Source: Eonycteris spelaea (taxonomy: Eukaryota; Chordata; Mammalia; Chiroptera; Pteropodidae). Taken from it: a DNA stretch of 64,000 nucleotides. Numbering within the stretch: position 1 is the first letter of the stretch; each line of letters starts with the position of its first letter. Where the stretch lies: positions 6,798,501 to 6,862,500 of the forward strand of contig PUFA01000021.1 in the NCBI GenBank assembly GCA_003508835.1. The letters are read 5' to 3'. A program made the translations under genes and the position numbers. Under the pieces are notes generated by a model. It worked only from the letters and a program-made list of their open reading frames with translations. It had not been told where the DNA came from and did not search any database. Below, piece by piece: positions 36,870 to 47,180 of this stretch.

Positions 36870-37420
36870 TAATCAACATATAATTTTATGAACTTGCTTT
36901 CTGTATTTAATATCACATATTTTCACAACCATTCATACTTTTGTGTCCTTTGATGCACAGAAGTTAATTTTGATGAAGCCCAATTTATCTATTCATGCTT
37001 TAGTAACCTGTGCCTTTGACGTACAGCTGTGAAACTGTGCTGCTGATTCCAAAGTCTACATAATTGACCCCATGTTTTTCTGTGACATAGTTCTAATTTT
37101 TATAGTCAGGTCTTTGATCTTGATTAAGTTTATTGTTGTATTTGGCGAAATATTGGTTTAACTTCATTCTTTGTTTTGTGGATGTCCAGTTGTCCCAGCA
37201 ATTTACTGACAGAACTATTATTTTCCAATTAAATGTCTTGGTAACCTAGGAAAAAAATGATTGATGCTATAAGTATGGTTGTTTTTCTGCTTCTCAATTC
37301 TCTCCTATTGGTCAATATCTCTGTCCCATTAACAGCTCCACTTTTGGAATCCTGTACCTTCGTAGTTAAATTTGGAAATGGAACATATCAGTCTTCCAAT
37401 TTTGAATTTTTTTTTTAATA
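36870..37420 (-). mobile_element. Old L1 ORF2 fragment, antisense
   Basis: Antisense ORF2 words appear in order: TGATGAAGCCCAATTTATCT, GTCAGGTCTTTGATCTTGAT, GTGGATGTCCAGTTGTCCCA, TTCTCAATTCTCTCCTATTG. Diverged, with no frame preserved. Confidence 0.75.
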
Positions 37421-39436
37421 ATTGTGGTTTCTGAGGGTATCTCGCGATTTCACCTGTCATCGTTGTTTTAGGTATTGCTGTTTTTAATGCAGTGCAGTGT
37501 AATTTTCTGCATTTAGGATCTGATATTTCAGTTGCTGAATTAGTGAAAGGGAATTTCCAGGAAACCCATATGGGCTAATTTATGAGTATATGAAAGTACT
37601 CCGTAAAACACAACCTTACTTCAAAATCACCGCAAATGAGCAATACAGCTGGTATCGGGACTTCTTCATGGGGCTATTTGGAAGTAGAGGTCCCTACATA
37701 GTGGGCCACAGAGTGTTGCAAGGATGACACATTGAAATATTTGAATTCTTGTTGAGTATACAGAGTATTTTTCTCTGCTCACAGTGTCTGCATCAGACTT
37801 TGAGAATGTTCACAATTTGTTCATTTGGGGAGCGCATCTCTAATTAGACATTCTGCTAACATAGGTGGGGCATCCTAGAAAATACGTATTACAGTATTCA
37901 AGTATAGCTATTTCTTAAATACCTATGATTTATGGTATATTAAGTCTTGGCCATCATGTATCTAAATTTTTAAAAAGTAGATGAAGAAAATACGTGTACA
38001 CTGTCTGCGGTACATTCTCTCTGTCAAACACACACCTGCACATACACACACAAAATGTACACACACATGCATTTTTAATGAAGTAATTCTTAGATTTTTT
38101 GTAGTTGCTTTAATAATCCAACTGCTTATTTGGCATTTATTTCTAGACATCAGTAGTTATAATTTAAACCAGAAAGTATATAATAATACTCAATTCACTC
38201 AAATTATTAACAGAAAATTCTCTGAGAAAAAATTAAAAACTGGATATTTATTTGAAACAATTTAGTACAGTAGGCATTTTAAACATTTTCAATATTTCTG
38301 ATTGAGATTATAGGGATTATTATAAATTTAATATTAATATTAACATGTGGATTGGCAATAGCAATTAACAGTGTTTCCTTTTGATACTTTATTTTGGAAT
38401 GTGTTTCTTTTTTTTTAATTTACACTGCATATGCTTAATGTTATTTTGGAAGGCAAATATAGAGAATCAAAGCCCTTCTGAGCACCATTGCAGTAGTAAC
38501 ATTCTTCAGCATCTTTCAGGTTTGTCATGTCATAATTTGAAAAATTAGGAGACAGTCACAGTGGGCCCAGAGACAAGCAACCCTGAATAGTCTGACTCAC
38601 TATAACTTCTGATATAAAAATACCACACTCACATGTCATTATTTGTATAGTAAACAAGAAGTAATCATGAAAATTTGAAGAGAAAAACAAATAGCCCTTT
38701 AGGTGAAGTAATCAACAATAAGAATAGTTTGTCCAAGTGGGATAGTTCATCCAAGGGGCAACTCAGGCAAAAGCCAAAATGCAATTACGTTCATGAGGCA
38801 GAAGCTGAAAGTTTACAGTGATAAGAAGTCAATACTGCCTGCAGGTCATACTGGTTAAAAATAAAATCTTGGACTGATGTTTGATATAATTGTGATGGAT
38901 GGTTGTAACAGACACTGAGGATATTGGGAGATCAGGTAAAACTAGTTCCATTGGAATGTAGCCCTTCATAACATTGAAAGAATCACTGTCTCTAACTTAT
39001 TGTCTTTAAGTTACCTAACTTCCATGAGTGTATTTTAGTAACTATGACAAAAATGATTAGGTAAAATCAATAGATTAGGAAATTGATAGAGCCAAATGTT
39101 AAATCTAGCTTCATCTTCTAAATTGCAGAGAAGTCAATTGAAGAATTTTTGCCAATTATCTTTGACAAAAAGCTATGCCTGCTTTGAATTATTATATCAT
39201 ACCCTTAACAATTATTGTGAGTTGACACATGGTACTTAATCCCAATTATTTCTGCTTATTAAGGGTTGTTTTAACTTAATCAGCCTCTTCACTATCATTG
39301 AGAATCTTGTATATGCCGCTAGATTGAGCACCAAGACAGTATATTCAAGGCTAATTCTAATTGATCATCTTCCTCTGACAATGTTAACCAGCAAACACTG
39401 TCCCTTGAATACACAAACAAACACATGGCATTAAGG

Positions 39437-39463
39437 AATTTTGTGTCCTTAATTTTGTGTCCT
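39437..39463. repeat. Two-copy 14-bp tandem duplication
   Basis: AATTTTGTGTCCT at 39437-39449 and 39451-39463. Confidence 0.85.
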
Positions 39464-39879
39464 ACTAGTCTCTGCACATATTTTTTATCTTCTGATTTCC
39501 TGGTTTCTTTTATTTCCCCAGATAATACAGGTGGATTTTTTTTTTTAGTGTACTAGACACTATTACAAATTGACAGGTTGAGTTGTCCAAAACATCACGA
39601 TCATCCTTTATAGTCATTTTCAAGATGGGGCATACTAATTTCATTCAACATTAACTAATATTACAAGGGAATCTAGAGCCAAACAACTTCAGACCCTTGG
39701 AATATAGTGTTGAAAATAAAGTATTTACCTCTCACAAACTATTAAAAGAGATAGAAGATTCCAAAATTAAAATACAGTACAGAAAGTGCTAGAATATAGG
39801 TGTGTAAAGATACAGACAGCCGATCCTCCCTTCAAAGTACTATAAGTATCATTTGCCAATTACTTCGAATTTGCTATGG

Positions 39880-40240
39880 GGACTAAAGAAATTTCATGTC
39901 CCCATTTTTTTAATATACAAATAACATCTGCACCCTTAATCTGCTATTTCAGAACTTCTCCTCTAAAATCACCTTTCCAATTCGATTTCTGTATGTTTCC
40001 TTCCCTGCATGTGCTTGTTGTACATTCAACCCTGGACCACTGTTCTCTACATCCCTTCAATGGAACACCCACCCTGTTTCAAAACGAAGTTCATTGCTTT
40101 GGCTCTGGTGCAACTGGTAACATTTTCTGGAATCTTTTCCTAATACAAGCAATTGCTGCCAAAATTCTTCTGCTAAATTTAGCTATGCTTCCCTCTTGAT
40201 ACTTATCATATGTCTGTTTAATTATAGTTTTCTGTCTGCA
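39880..40240 (+). mobile_element. Possible L2 fragment
   Basis: TTCCTTCCCTGCATGTGCTT, TTTTCTGGAATCTTTTCCTA and GATACTTATCATATGTCTG resemble the L2 3' region (…CTTGCTGTTCCCTCTGCCTGG…). The 107-codon frame at 39876-40199 is not supported as a gene. Confidence 0.3.
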
Positions 40241-40269
40241 TTTTTATGCTGTCTAAAATGTCATAAATG

Positions 40270-40590
40270 ACTTAAACATAACAATAACAATAATAGCAGT
40301 AATCTTAAAAAAATACCAGCTAATCTTTTTTAATAGAAATATATTGACATATATAGAAATATATAATAATGTGTAAATTTAATGTGTGCAATGTGTTAAT
40401 TTTACCTTTCTGTATTGTAACATGATTGCCATTTTAACAGTAATTAGCTTCTCTATCATATTATGTAATTATCCTTTGTTTTAATTAGTAGGAGTCATTA
40501 AGTTCCAGTCTCTCAGCAAGCTTGACGATTATAATACATTATTGTCTATATTCACTATGTTGCGCATTAGATCTCCAGGGCTTTGGAGAT
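40270..40590 (-). mobile_element. L1 3' UTR piece, antisense (part of a possible 5'-inverted L1)
   Basis: On the minus strand: GGAGATCTAATGCGCAACAT, AGTGAATATAGACAATAATG, TTGCTGAGAGACTGGAACTT and a GTTAAAATGGCAATCATGTT block, the layout of an old L1 3' UTR. It abuts an ORF2 segment of opposite orientation at 40590. Confidence 0.65.
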
Positions 40591-41100
40591 GCAAACTGGT
40601 TCAACCACTATGGAAAATAATATAGGCATTCCTCAAAAAATTAAAAATAAACCAACTATATGATCAGTATTTCCACTTTTGGGCATATATCCAAAGGAAA
40701 TGGAAACATACCATCAAAGAAATATTGGCAAAACCTCGTTTACTGCAGCATTAATTACAATAGCCAGGACATGGAGACAACCTAAGTCTCTAGCAAGAGA
40801 TGAATGGGTAAGAAAGATGTGATGTACACACACACACACACACACAATGAGAAATTATTCAGCCCTGAGAAATAAGAACATCCTGCAATTTGTGAGGACA
40901 TGGATGAACCCTAAGTATATTTTAAGTGGGATAATTCAGGAAGAGAAAGATAAGCACTGTATGATGTTACTTATGTGGAATCTAAAAAAGTCAAACTTAT
41001 AAAACAAATTAAAATGGCCTTACCAAAGGTGGGGGATGGGAGGTTAGGACAGATGTTGCATGAGGGTCCGAACCCTCTAATCCTTATTGAATACTTATCA
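40591..41100 (+). mobile_element. L1 ORF2 3' end and start of 3' UTR, sense (inverted relative to left neighbour)
   Basis: ORF2 C-terminal region: TGGTTCAACCACTATGGAAA, ATTCCTCAAAAAATTAAAAA, TATCCAAAGGAAATGGAAAC, TACAATAGCCAGGACATGGA, ATTCAGCCCTGAGAAATAAG, TTATGTGGAATCTAAAAAAG, then 3' UTR-like GGGGGATGGGAGGTTAGGAC. A CA microsatellite (40826-40846) has expanded inside. Frames are broken. Confidence 0.85.
40826..40846. repeat. (CA)n microsatellite inside L1
   Basis: About ten CA units within the ORF2-derived segment. Confidence 0.95.
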
Positions 41101-41139
41101 AGTATGTGAGTATATGTTTTTGGAAAGCCCAGAACAGTC

Positions 41140-41250
41140 CTTATAAAGTTCCTTTATTAGATTTAATCTAATCATCCCAATAACCATTCACAATCAGCAG
41201 ATGAAGAAACGGAGGTATGGACAGGTTAAATAGCTTATGGAAGTGACATC
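41140..41250 (+). mobile_element. MIR-like SINE fragment
   Basis: AGATTTAATCTAATCATCCC, AACCATTCACAATCAGCAGA, TGAAGAAACGGAGGTATGGA and CAGGTTAAATAGCTTATGGA follow the MIR core (…CAGATGAGGAAACTGAGGC…AGAGGTTAAGTAACTTGCC). Ends truncated. Confidence 0.6.
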
Positions 41251-41850
41251 TCATTTTGCCATTTTCAATTGGACACAGTTCACAGGTCATGCGCCCACCT
41301 AAAGGAAGAAGGTTGCACAGGAGTGTGGACACAAGAGGTAGGGACAATTCAGGCCATGGTCAAGTCCCTCTGTCACAGTGCATCTTCTGGCTCCCAGTGA
41401 TTCATGTCCTTCCCATGGGAAAAAATGCATCCCCCTCCTCCCAAGGTCCCCAAGTGTCCCATCCCATTAAACTATCCATTCTAAGTTCAGTGCTCATCAC
41501 CTAAATCAGATCCAGGTGAGGATGAGGCTCCCAGGTGAAATTCTTCTCACCCTGTGAATTTGCAAAATGAAAGAGACAAGTTGTCTGTTTCACCCTCATC
41601 CACATATTGGGGTGGACCAGTCAGGATAACAGGCATTACCCTTCCTGCTCAAAAGGTCACGATAAAGGTACGAAGAATTCACTGGTCTGTAGTGATTTTC
41701 AAATGGAGCCAGGGAAATGTTGGATGTCTTCTTGATTCAGTTTCCAAGGCTGGGAATCATTTCCGTGGTCCTCCCTCCTACCACTGTGTTCTCACTCCCA
41801 CCTCCCAGTCACCCTTCCTCTGCCGTGTACTGGTGCCTAAGTAGTTTTAT
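41251..41850 (+). mobile_element. Ancient interspersed repeat, family not assigned
   Basis: Words such as CACAGTGCATCTTCTGGCTC, CCCAGTGATTCATGTCCTTC, CCATCCCATTAAACTATCC, CACCTAAATCAGATCCAGGT and CAGGCATTACCCTTCC match a repeat I recognise from other mammalian genomes but cannot name reliably. It may be internal sequence of an LTR element. The frames at 41256-41504 and 41554-41844 are not supported as genes. Confidence 0.45.
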
Positions 41851-43019
41851 CAGCCAGCTTCCTGCCTGTAGAAATTCTGAAGTCTGATAGTCCCTTTTCA
41901 TTTTTTACTCTATTTTTTTCCAAGTCTTAGCTGGCAGTGTTTTTGCTAAAAAATTGTCTCAAAAGCTGTGTGGATCTTTTGTCGATTTCAGAGGAGTTTA
42001 CTTATTAGACAAGAGCTATACTCACAAATCACTTCTATAGTCCTCCATCTGGGACTAGATGCTGAGAGGAATAGAGGCAAAGTGATTAAGCTTCCTAGAG
42101 TCCCGACTGTTAGATTGAAATGTTCTGTGACAAAACCTCAATCTCTTTAAAGGACCAGTTTTGTGACTAAATTCTCAATTGATCTTTTGAGGTTTTAGGA
42201 AAAGGTCGTGCAGGCATATCTTCAGTTTTTTTTTTCTTTACCAAGTTTTATTTAATGATTATGCATTCCTTACAGTTTTTAGAAACAACTTTTTTTTTAA
42301 CGTTAGCACTTATTTTTTAATCTGGAAAAGCTCAGAATTTAAAAAATTATCAAATTCTTTTAAATAGTCCTTTCTTAAAATTTTCTCCTCCTCTAACATT
42401 ATAGTATAAACAGAAAGAACAAATCAGGTGGCAACTACAGCGCTTTGCTCTGGGACTTCCCTAGGTAAATAACCAGGTTCATACTTATATGTCCTACTTT
42501 CCACATAACTGCGGAAGAGAATTTCTCTAAGCTCTCCACTGGTACATGTCAAGAATCTCCTTTACTCTCCTTTCATATAAAATGTTCCTCACTTTTTGAG
42601 CCATCACTGGCAGTGCCCTCGAAGTCCTGATGTATAATTGTTCAAGAAAACATAGACTTTATCATGCTTTTCAACAATCTTCCAGCCTCTGTCCACTCAC
42701 TGCCCCATTCCAAAGCCGCTCCGATGCTTTTAAGTATTCGTTATGGTAGCGCCTTACTTCTAGGTAACGAAGTCTGTATCGTTTGCTGCATAATGCATTG
42801 CCACAAGCTAAGCTGCATAAAAGAACATCCATTTAGTATGTCAGAGTGTGTGAGTGTCAGAAACCTGAGGCTATCTTAGCTAGATTATTTGCTTCGGGAT
42901 CTCTCACAAAATCCAGACCAGAGGTGGTCCAGGGCTGGGAACTCAACTCATTTGAGGCTTAACTAGGGGAAAAATCTTCCATCGAACTTAGGCAGTTGTA
43001 GATACGGAATAATTAAATG
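41851..43019. other. Unassigned sequence
   Basis: No gene or clear repeat recognised. Contains short T-runs near 42226 and 42291. Confidence 0.4.
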
Positions 43020-43645
43020 ACACCCCTATCTTACGCTGCTCACATAAATGAACGCAAAATGGATTAAAGATTTCAATATAAGACTGAAACTATGAAATTC
43101 CTAGAGTAAAAGGAAGAAGCTTTTTGACATTGGTCTGGCAGCCATTTCTGGGATATGATACCAAAAGCATAAACAACAAAAACAAAAATAAATATGTGAG
43201 ACTATATCAAACTAACAAGCTTATGCACAGAAAAATAAATAATCGATAAAATAAGGCAACCCAAAGAATAAGAGAATATATTTACAAAAACTTCATTTTA
43301 ATAAAAAAAAAAAAGCTCTTACAACTCAATAGCAGAAAAACAAACAACCTGATTTAAAACTGGGCAGAGGAACTGAATTTTTCTAAAGAAGACATACAAA
43401 TGGTCAACAGTACATAAAAAGTGCTCAATATCACTAATTATTAGGGGAATGCCAATCAAAACCATGAGATATCACCTCACACCTGTTAGAATGGCTATCA
43501 TCAAAAAGACAAGAGACAGCAAATACTGGCAAAGATGTGGAGAAAAGGGAACCTGTGTGCACTGTTGATGAGAATATAAATTGTTCTAGCCACTATGAAA
43601 ATATTTTGACATTTCATTAAAAAGGTAAAAATTGAACTGTCTTTC
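43020..43645 (+). mobile_element. L1 ORF2 C-terminal fragment, sense
   Basis: Blocks in order: GCAAAATGGATTAAAGATTT, AAACTATGAAATTCCTAGAG, TTTTTGACATTGGTCTGGCA, ATACCAAAAGCATAAACAAC, CTCTTACAACTCAATAGCAG, AAACTGGGCAGAGGAACTGA, AGATATCACCTCACACCTGT, GGCAAAGATGTGGAGAAAAG. Reading frames are broken by substitutions and an A-run at about 43302-43313. The copy stops before the ORF2 stop region, so it is truncated at both ends. Confidence 0.9.
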
Positions 43646-43885
43646 CCTTTACTTCTCTAAAAGTAGGAAATGAACTAAAATCTTGCAGCTATTCATTCTG
43701 TGGTGTTTTGAGCATGGGTCTTGATTGTAACATTCTGGATTATCTGAATTATGTAATAGTATCGTGTTATAGCTTTAAAAAATAAACGAATTAATTAAAA
43801 AGAAGGTAGAGTGATAAAGAATATAAAATGATGCCCTTCCAGTGATTCACTGATCTTAAAGCAAAAAAAGAGGGGAAAGAAGGAT

Positions 43886-43976
43886 GGGAAGGAAGGAAGG
43901 AAGGAAGGAAGGAAGGAAGGAAGGAAGGAAGGAAGCAAGCAAGCAAGCAAGCAAACAAGCAAGCAAGCAAGCAAGG
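43886..43976. repeat. (GGAA)n followed by (GCAA)n
   Basis: About 12 GGAA units change directly into about 10 GCAA units (from 43933), with one ACAA interruption. The poly-Leu/Ser/Pro frames on the minus strand are artefacts of this tract. Confidence 0.95.
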
Positions 43977-45524
43977 AAGAAAAGCGAGAAAGAGAAGAAA
44001 CAAACAATTATTCAAATCCAAACTTCATCATGAGGCTCACAAGAACTTAGAAGTAAAACTAAATTGCTTCTAATGATGAAATAAAGTGCAATTATCTTTA
44101 AAATTAAACGACTCCTAGGCTAACACAAATTTTAGTGTTTTAAATAGGCAACTGAAAATGTGACTCAGTGAATCAGCCATTACACCCCATCTTCCTAACA
44201 TTTTTATCTTTCATACGTTCATAATTTTTGTCCTCTACCTGATTTTTTTCTTTTTACTTCTGGACCAGCTTCACAGCTCATTTGCTTTCAATACAGCATA
44301 ATTGGTTTTCTCCTTGACATGTTCTGAATACATGGTTTTTATGTTAAGAGTTTGAACAATGTGCCACATATCTCCTGTCTAATAAACCAAATGTATGGCA
44401 GGAAAGCTTGATTTTTAAGCTCTCATAGGCAAGGAGGCCAATTTATCTTCTGCTTCCATTGAAATCATTTCACAAATTGGGGAAATCTGTTTTGGGTGAA
44501 ATGAAACCTTTCCCACCAACTTCCTCTGGGACTTCCTTCATCAATTATTCTTGGTTTTTCCTTTGGAAGTCCAGAGACTCCCCTTTGATTTTTGGCCCCT
44601 CTGAGTCAGTACACAAGACTAAAAAATGTTCATCAACAATTGTCCTTCATTTTATTTCTCTTTTATTGCCAATTAGCTGTTTAAAGTAATAGACAACAAA
44701 CACATCTACTTCTTTGTGCCTATTCAGTAAACTCTTATGATGAAGGAAGATAATGAGTTAATATCATCTGCTTCTCTTACCCTTCACTCCCTGTAACATT
44801 TGATATTCATGAACACAGCCTCTGACTTTGAAATATCCTCTCAGATCTGATCTTTTCTCTAAACTCTGTATCATGACTTATTCTTGTCAAATCGAATTTA
44901 AATTTTAAATCTATCTCATGTCCATATCGCCTATATATTGATCTATCTCCACTTTCTCTATACATTTACCTCTGTCACTTCTTTCTTGTTCATTGAATAT
45001 ATGGGTAACTCCCAAATCTGTGGATATCCACTCTCTGAGCTTTAGTCCAGAATTTGCATCTACCCATTGGAAATTTCACACATGGTTCCACTATCTCTAA
45101 ATCACTGTTAGAAAAAAAGGAAATGTTCTCAACTTCATCTTCTCAAGTTTTCCACCATGGTAAATAATACTTGGGTTATCCCTCTTTTTCTGATAGCCAC
45201 ATATATCAGATACAAGTATTACTTACATAGTATCTCCCATATCTACACCCTGTCAACATCCTTCCAACACTCATCTTTGGTCATACTTATTAGTTTATTC
45301 TTGAAGGTATTTATTAAGTATTCACCATGAGCAGGCATTGCCCAAGGTTCTGGGACATAAAGAAAAATAAGAGTGATAAAATATGGTTTACATTTTTAAT
45401 AAGCTCACCTGTCTGGTATTCAGAATACATTATTACATATAATACTTAATGGACATTTTCTTATTATTTAAAGTAAAAATGACACAATAATGAAAATAAC
45501 AATATAAAATATATTTTCTCATTA
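43977..45524. other. Mostly unassigned sequence with ancient repeat traces
   Basis: No gene seen. About 44760-45230 contains TAACTCCCAAATCTGTGGAT and AGTCCAGAATTTGCATCTAC, words from an ancient dispersed repeat I cannot name. A weak L2 piece follows at 45290-45410. Confidence 0.4.
45290..45410 (-). mobile_element. Possible L2 fragment, antisense
   Basis: TTAGTTTATTCTTGAAGGTA, TTTATTAAGTATTCACCATG, AGCAGGCATTGCCCAAGGTT and CTGGGACATAAAGAAAAATA follow the antisense L2 3' end (…ATATTTATTGAGCACCTACTATGTGCCAGGCAC…). Confidence 0.5.
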
Positions 45525-45735
45525 TTTTTAATTAAATTTATTTGGGTGACATTAGTCAATAAAATTAATAAAGGTTTCAAGTATACAATTCAACAATACA
45601 TCATATGTATATTACATTATGTGTTCACCATCCAAAATCAAGTCTCCTTTCATCTCCTCATCATTTTTACTAGTTCTGATCATTGAACATTCTTTTTTTT
45701 GTATTATTTAGTAACATATTTTTTCACAATATATA
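45525..45735 (-). mobile_element. L1 3' UTR, antisense, laurasiatherian-type
   Basis: TTTATTTGGGTGACATTAGT, CAATAAAATTAATAAAGGTT, TCAAGTATACAATTCAACAA, TACATCATATGTATATTACA and GTGTTCACCATCCAAAATCA are typical of antisense L1 3' ends in several laurasiatherian genomes. Less decayed than most L1 pieces here, so probably younger. Confidence 0.75.
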
Positions 45736-46979
45736 TAACCATAACCAGCATACACGTTTTTCTCAATTCTGCATGTCTGCAGTGAATATTACTGTTTATA
45801 GTGTGTTATTTTAAGCAATAATAAATACTAAAATATTAATCAGTTATAAATTACTTTGTGTTTTCATAAATTATGTAGCAATAGATGAATTTATATATTG
45901 TATAATGTGGTATATTCATTGAACATATATAACAACACATTATATTACATTGCTATACATGTGCATGTATACATATACATATAACCTATACATACATTTA
46001 CACATTTAGCTTTATGCATAGGAATATGTGTGTGAATCTATATATAAAATATACAGATATTACCCAAAGTGGAGTTAGTAGGACAAAATAAATTATTGAG
46101 TTTATGACTAGTTTTTATGAGGTTTTCTAGATCATATTAATTTATAGTATCACTAGGAACATATGAGTTCAGTGTTTTCTTCTATTACTAGTTTTGAATT
46201 TTTATGTCTTTTAAATACATTTTGTTAAATAACTAATTGCTTTCTTATTTCATGGTTTTGTTATTTTTTAATGCATATGCCTTTAAATAGTCTTTAATTT
46301 TTCACTGGTTCCATCACCCAACCTAAATATCATGGGTATACTTAAACAGTAACATTTTCACTTCCTGAAAAAAAATCTACTTTTTCTAAAAAAATGCCAA
46401 AAGAACATGGTTAAAATTCCAAAGGATTCCTTTAAGGCTCTTCATTATCTACTTCAAATCTACTTGTTTAATTTCATATTTTACTGCTACCTACAGAAAG
46501 AAAAGCAAGTGATATCTTTTCCTTTAGTAGAATAAGCATTGATTAAACCCTATGCCTTTGATTTCATTTTTTTCTACCTCTCTGCCATTCGTTCCTCTTA
46601 GCAGATTGTAAATACATTTGTCTTTCCTAATTCACATTGTCAAGAAAGAACTGTAATTTATAAAAACTTTATTCTCTCTTAATTAGGTTATACTGTCTTT
46701 CGTTGTCAGTTATAGACTTCGCTCATTTTTTAGAAATGCAACATAATGAGTAATGACTAACACCTGGCCCAAGAAAGATGATTATTAAAAGTTTGTTTCT
46801 GCCCTTTTAGTTACTAAAATCGTTAGCTTATTTTGTTTTCTTACATACTGGAACTTTAATTTTGAACAAAACAAGCTAATAAAAGAAGGACAAATTATGA
46901 TGGTCCACTGGGTAGGATATACTGAATTCATGGGAAATTTTTAAAAATCTTGTGAAACTGTTATGGTCCATGTTCTATT
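45736..46979. other. AT-rich sequence with a likely L1 3' UTR trace
   Basis: 46070-46190 (AAAGTGGAGTTAGTAGGACA, then GTATCACTAGGAACATATGA) resembles antisense L1 3' UTR. The rest is unassigned. No gene seen. Confidence 0.4.
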
Positions 46980-47180
46980 AAATTATTGACTCTAACTCAT
47001 TTAATCTTCAAAATAATAGCATCTAGTTGCTATTAACCCCAATGTCATGGAGAGGACACTGGCCAGAGAAATTAAGTAACTTGCTCCAGGTCACCCAGCT
47101 GGTAGAGGTATAAAGCAAGTAAAACGAAGCAGTCTAACTCCAAAGCCCATGTCTTAATCACTGTCCAAGTTGCCTATCGT
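46980..47180 (+). mobile_element. MIR SINE
   Basis: AACTCATTTAATCTTCAAAA, AGAGAAATTAAGTAACTTGC, TCCAGGTCACCCAGCTGGTA, GCAGTCTAACTCCAAAGCCC and ATGTCTTAATCACTG follow the MIR consensus order. MIR is a tRNA-derived, L2-mobilised SINE shared by all mammals. Both ends are eroded. Confidence 0.8.

Larger units (their letters stand above)
37421..40269. other. Mostly unique AT-rich sequence
   Basis: No gene seen. It contains a CA-rich patch at about 38029-38070, a two-copy AATTTTGTGTCCT repeat at 39437-39463 and a possible L2 piece at 39880-40240. The 94-codon frame at 37981-38265 has no family resemblance. Confidence 0.45.

Noticed and set aside
43791..44021. Leu/Cys/Ser/Pro repeat protein frames on the minus strand
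   Set aside because: They are translations of the GGAA/GCAA tetranucleotide repeat.
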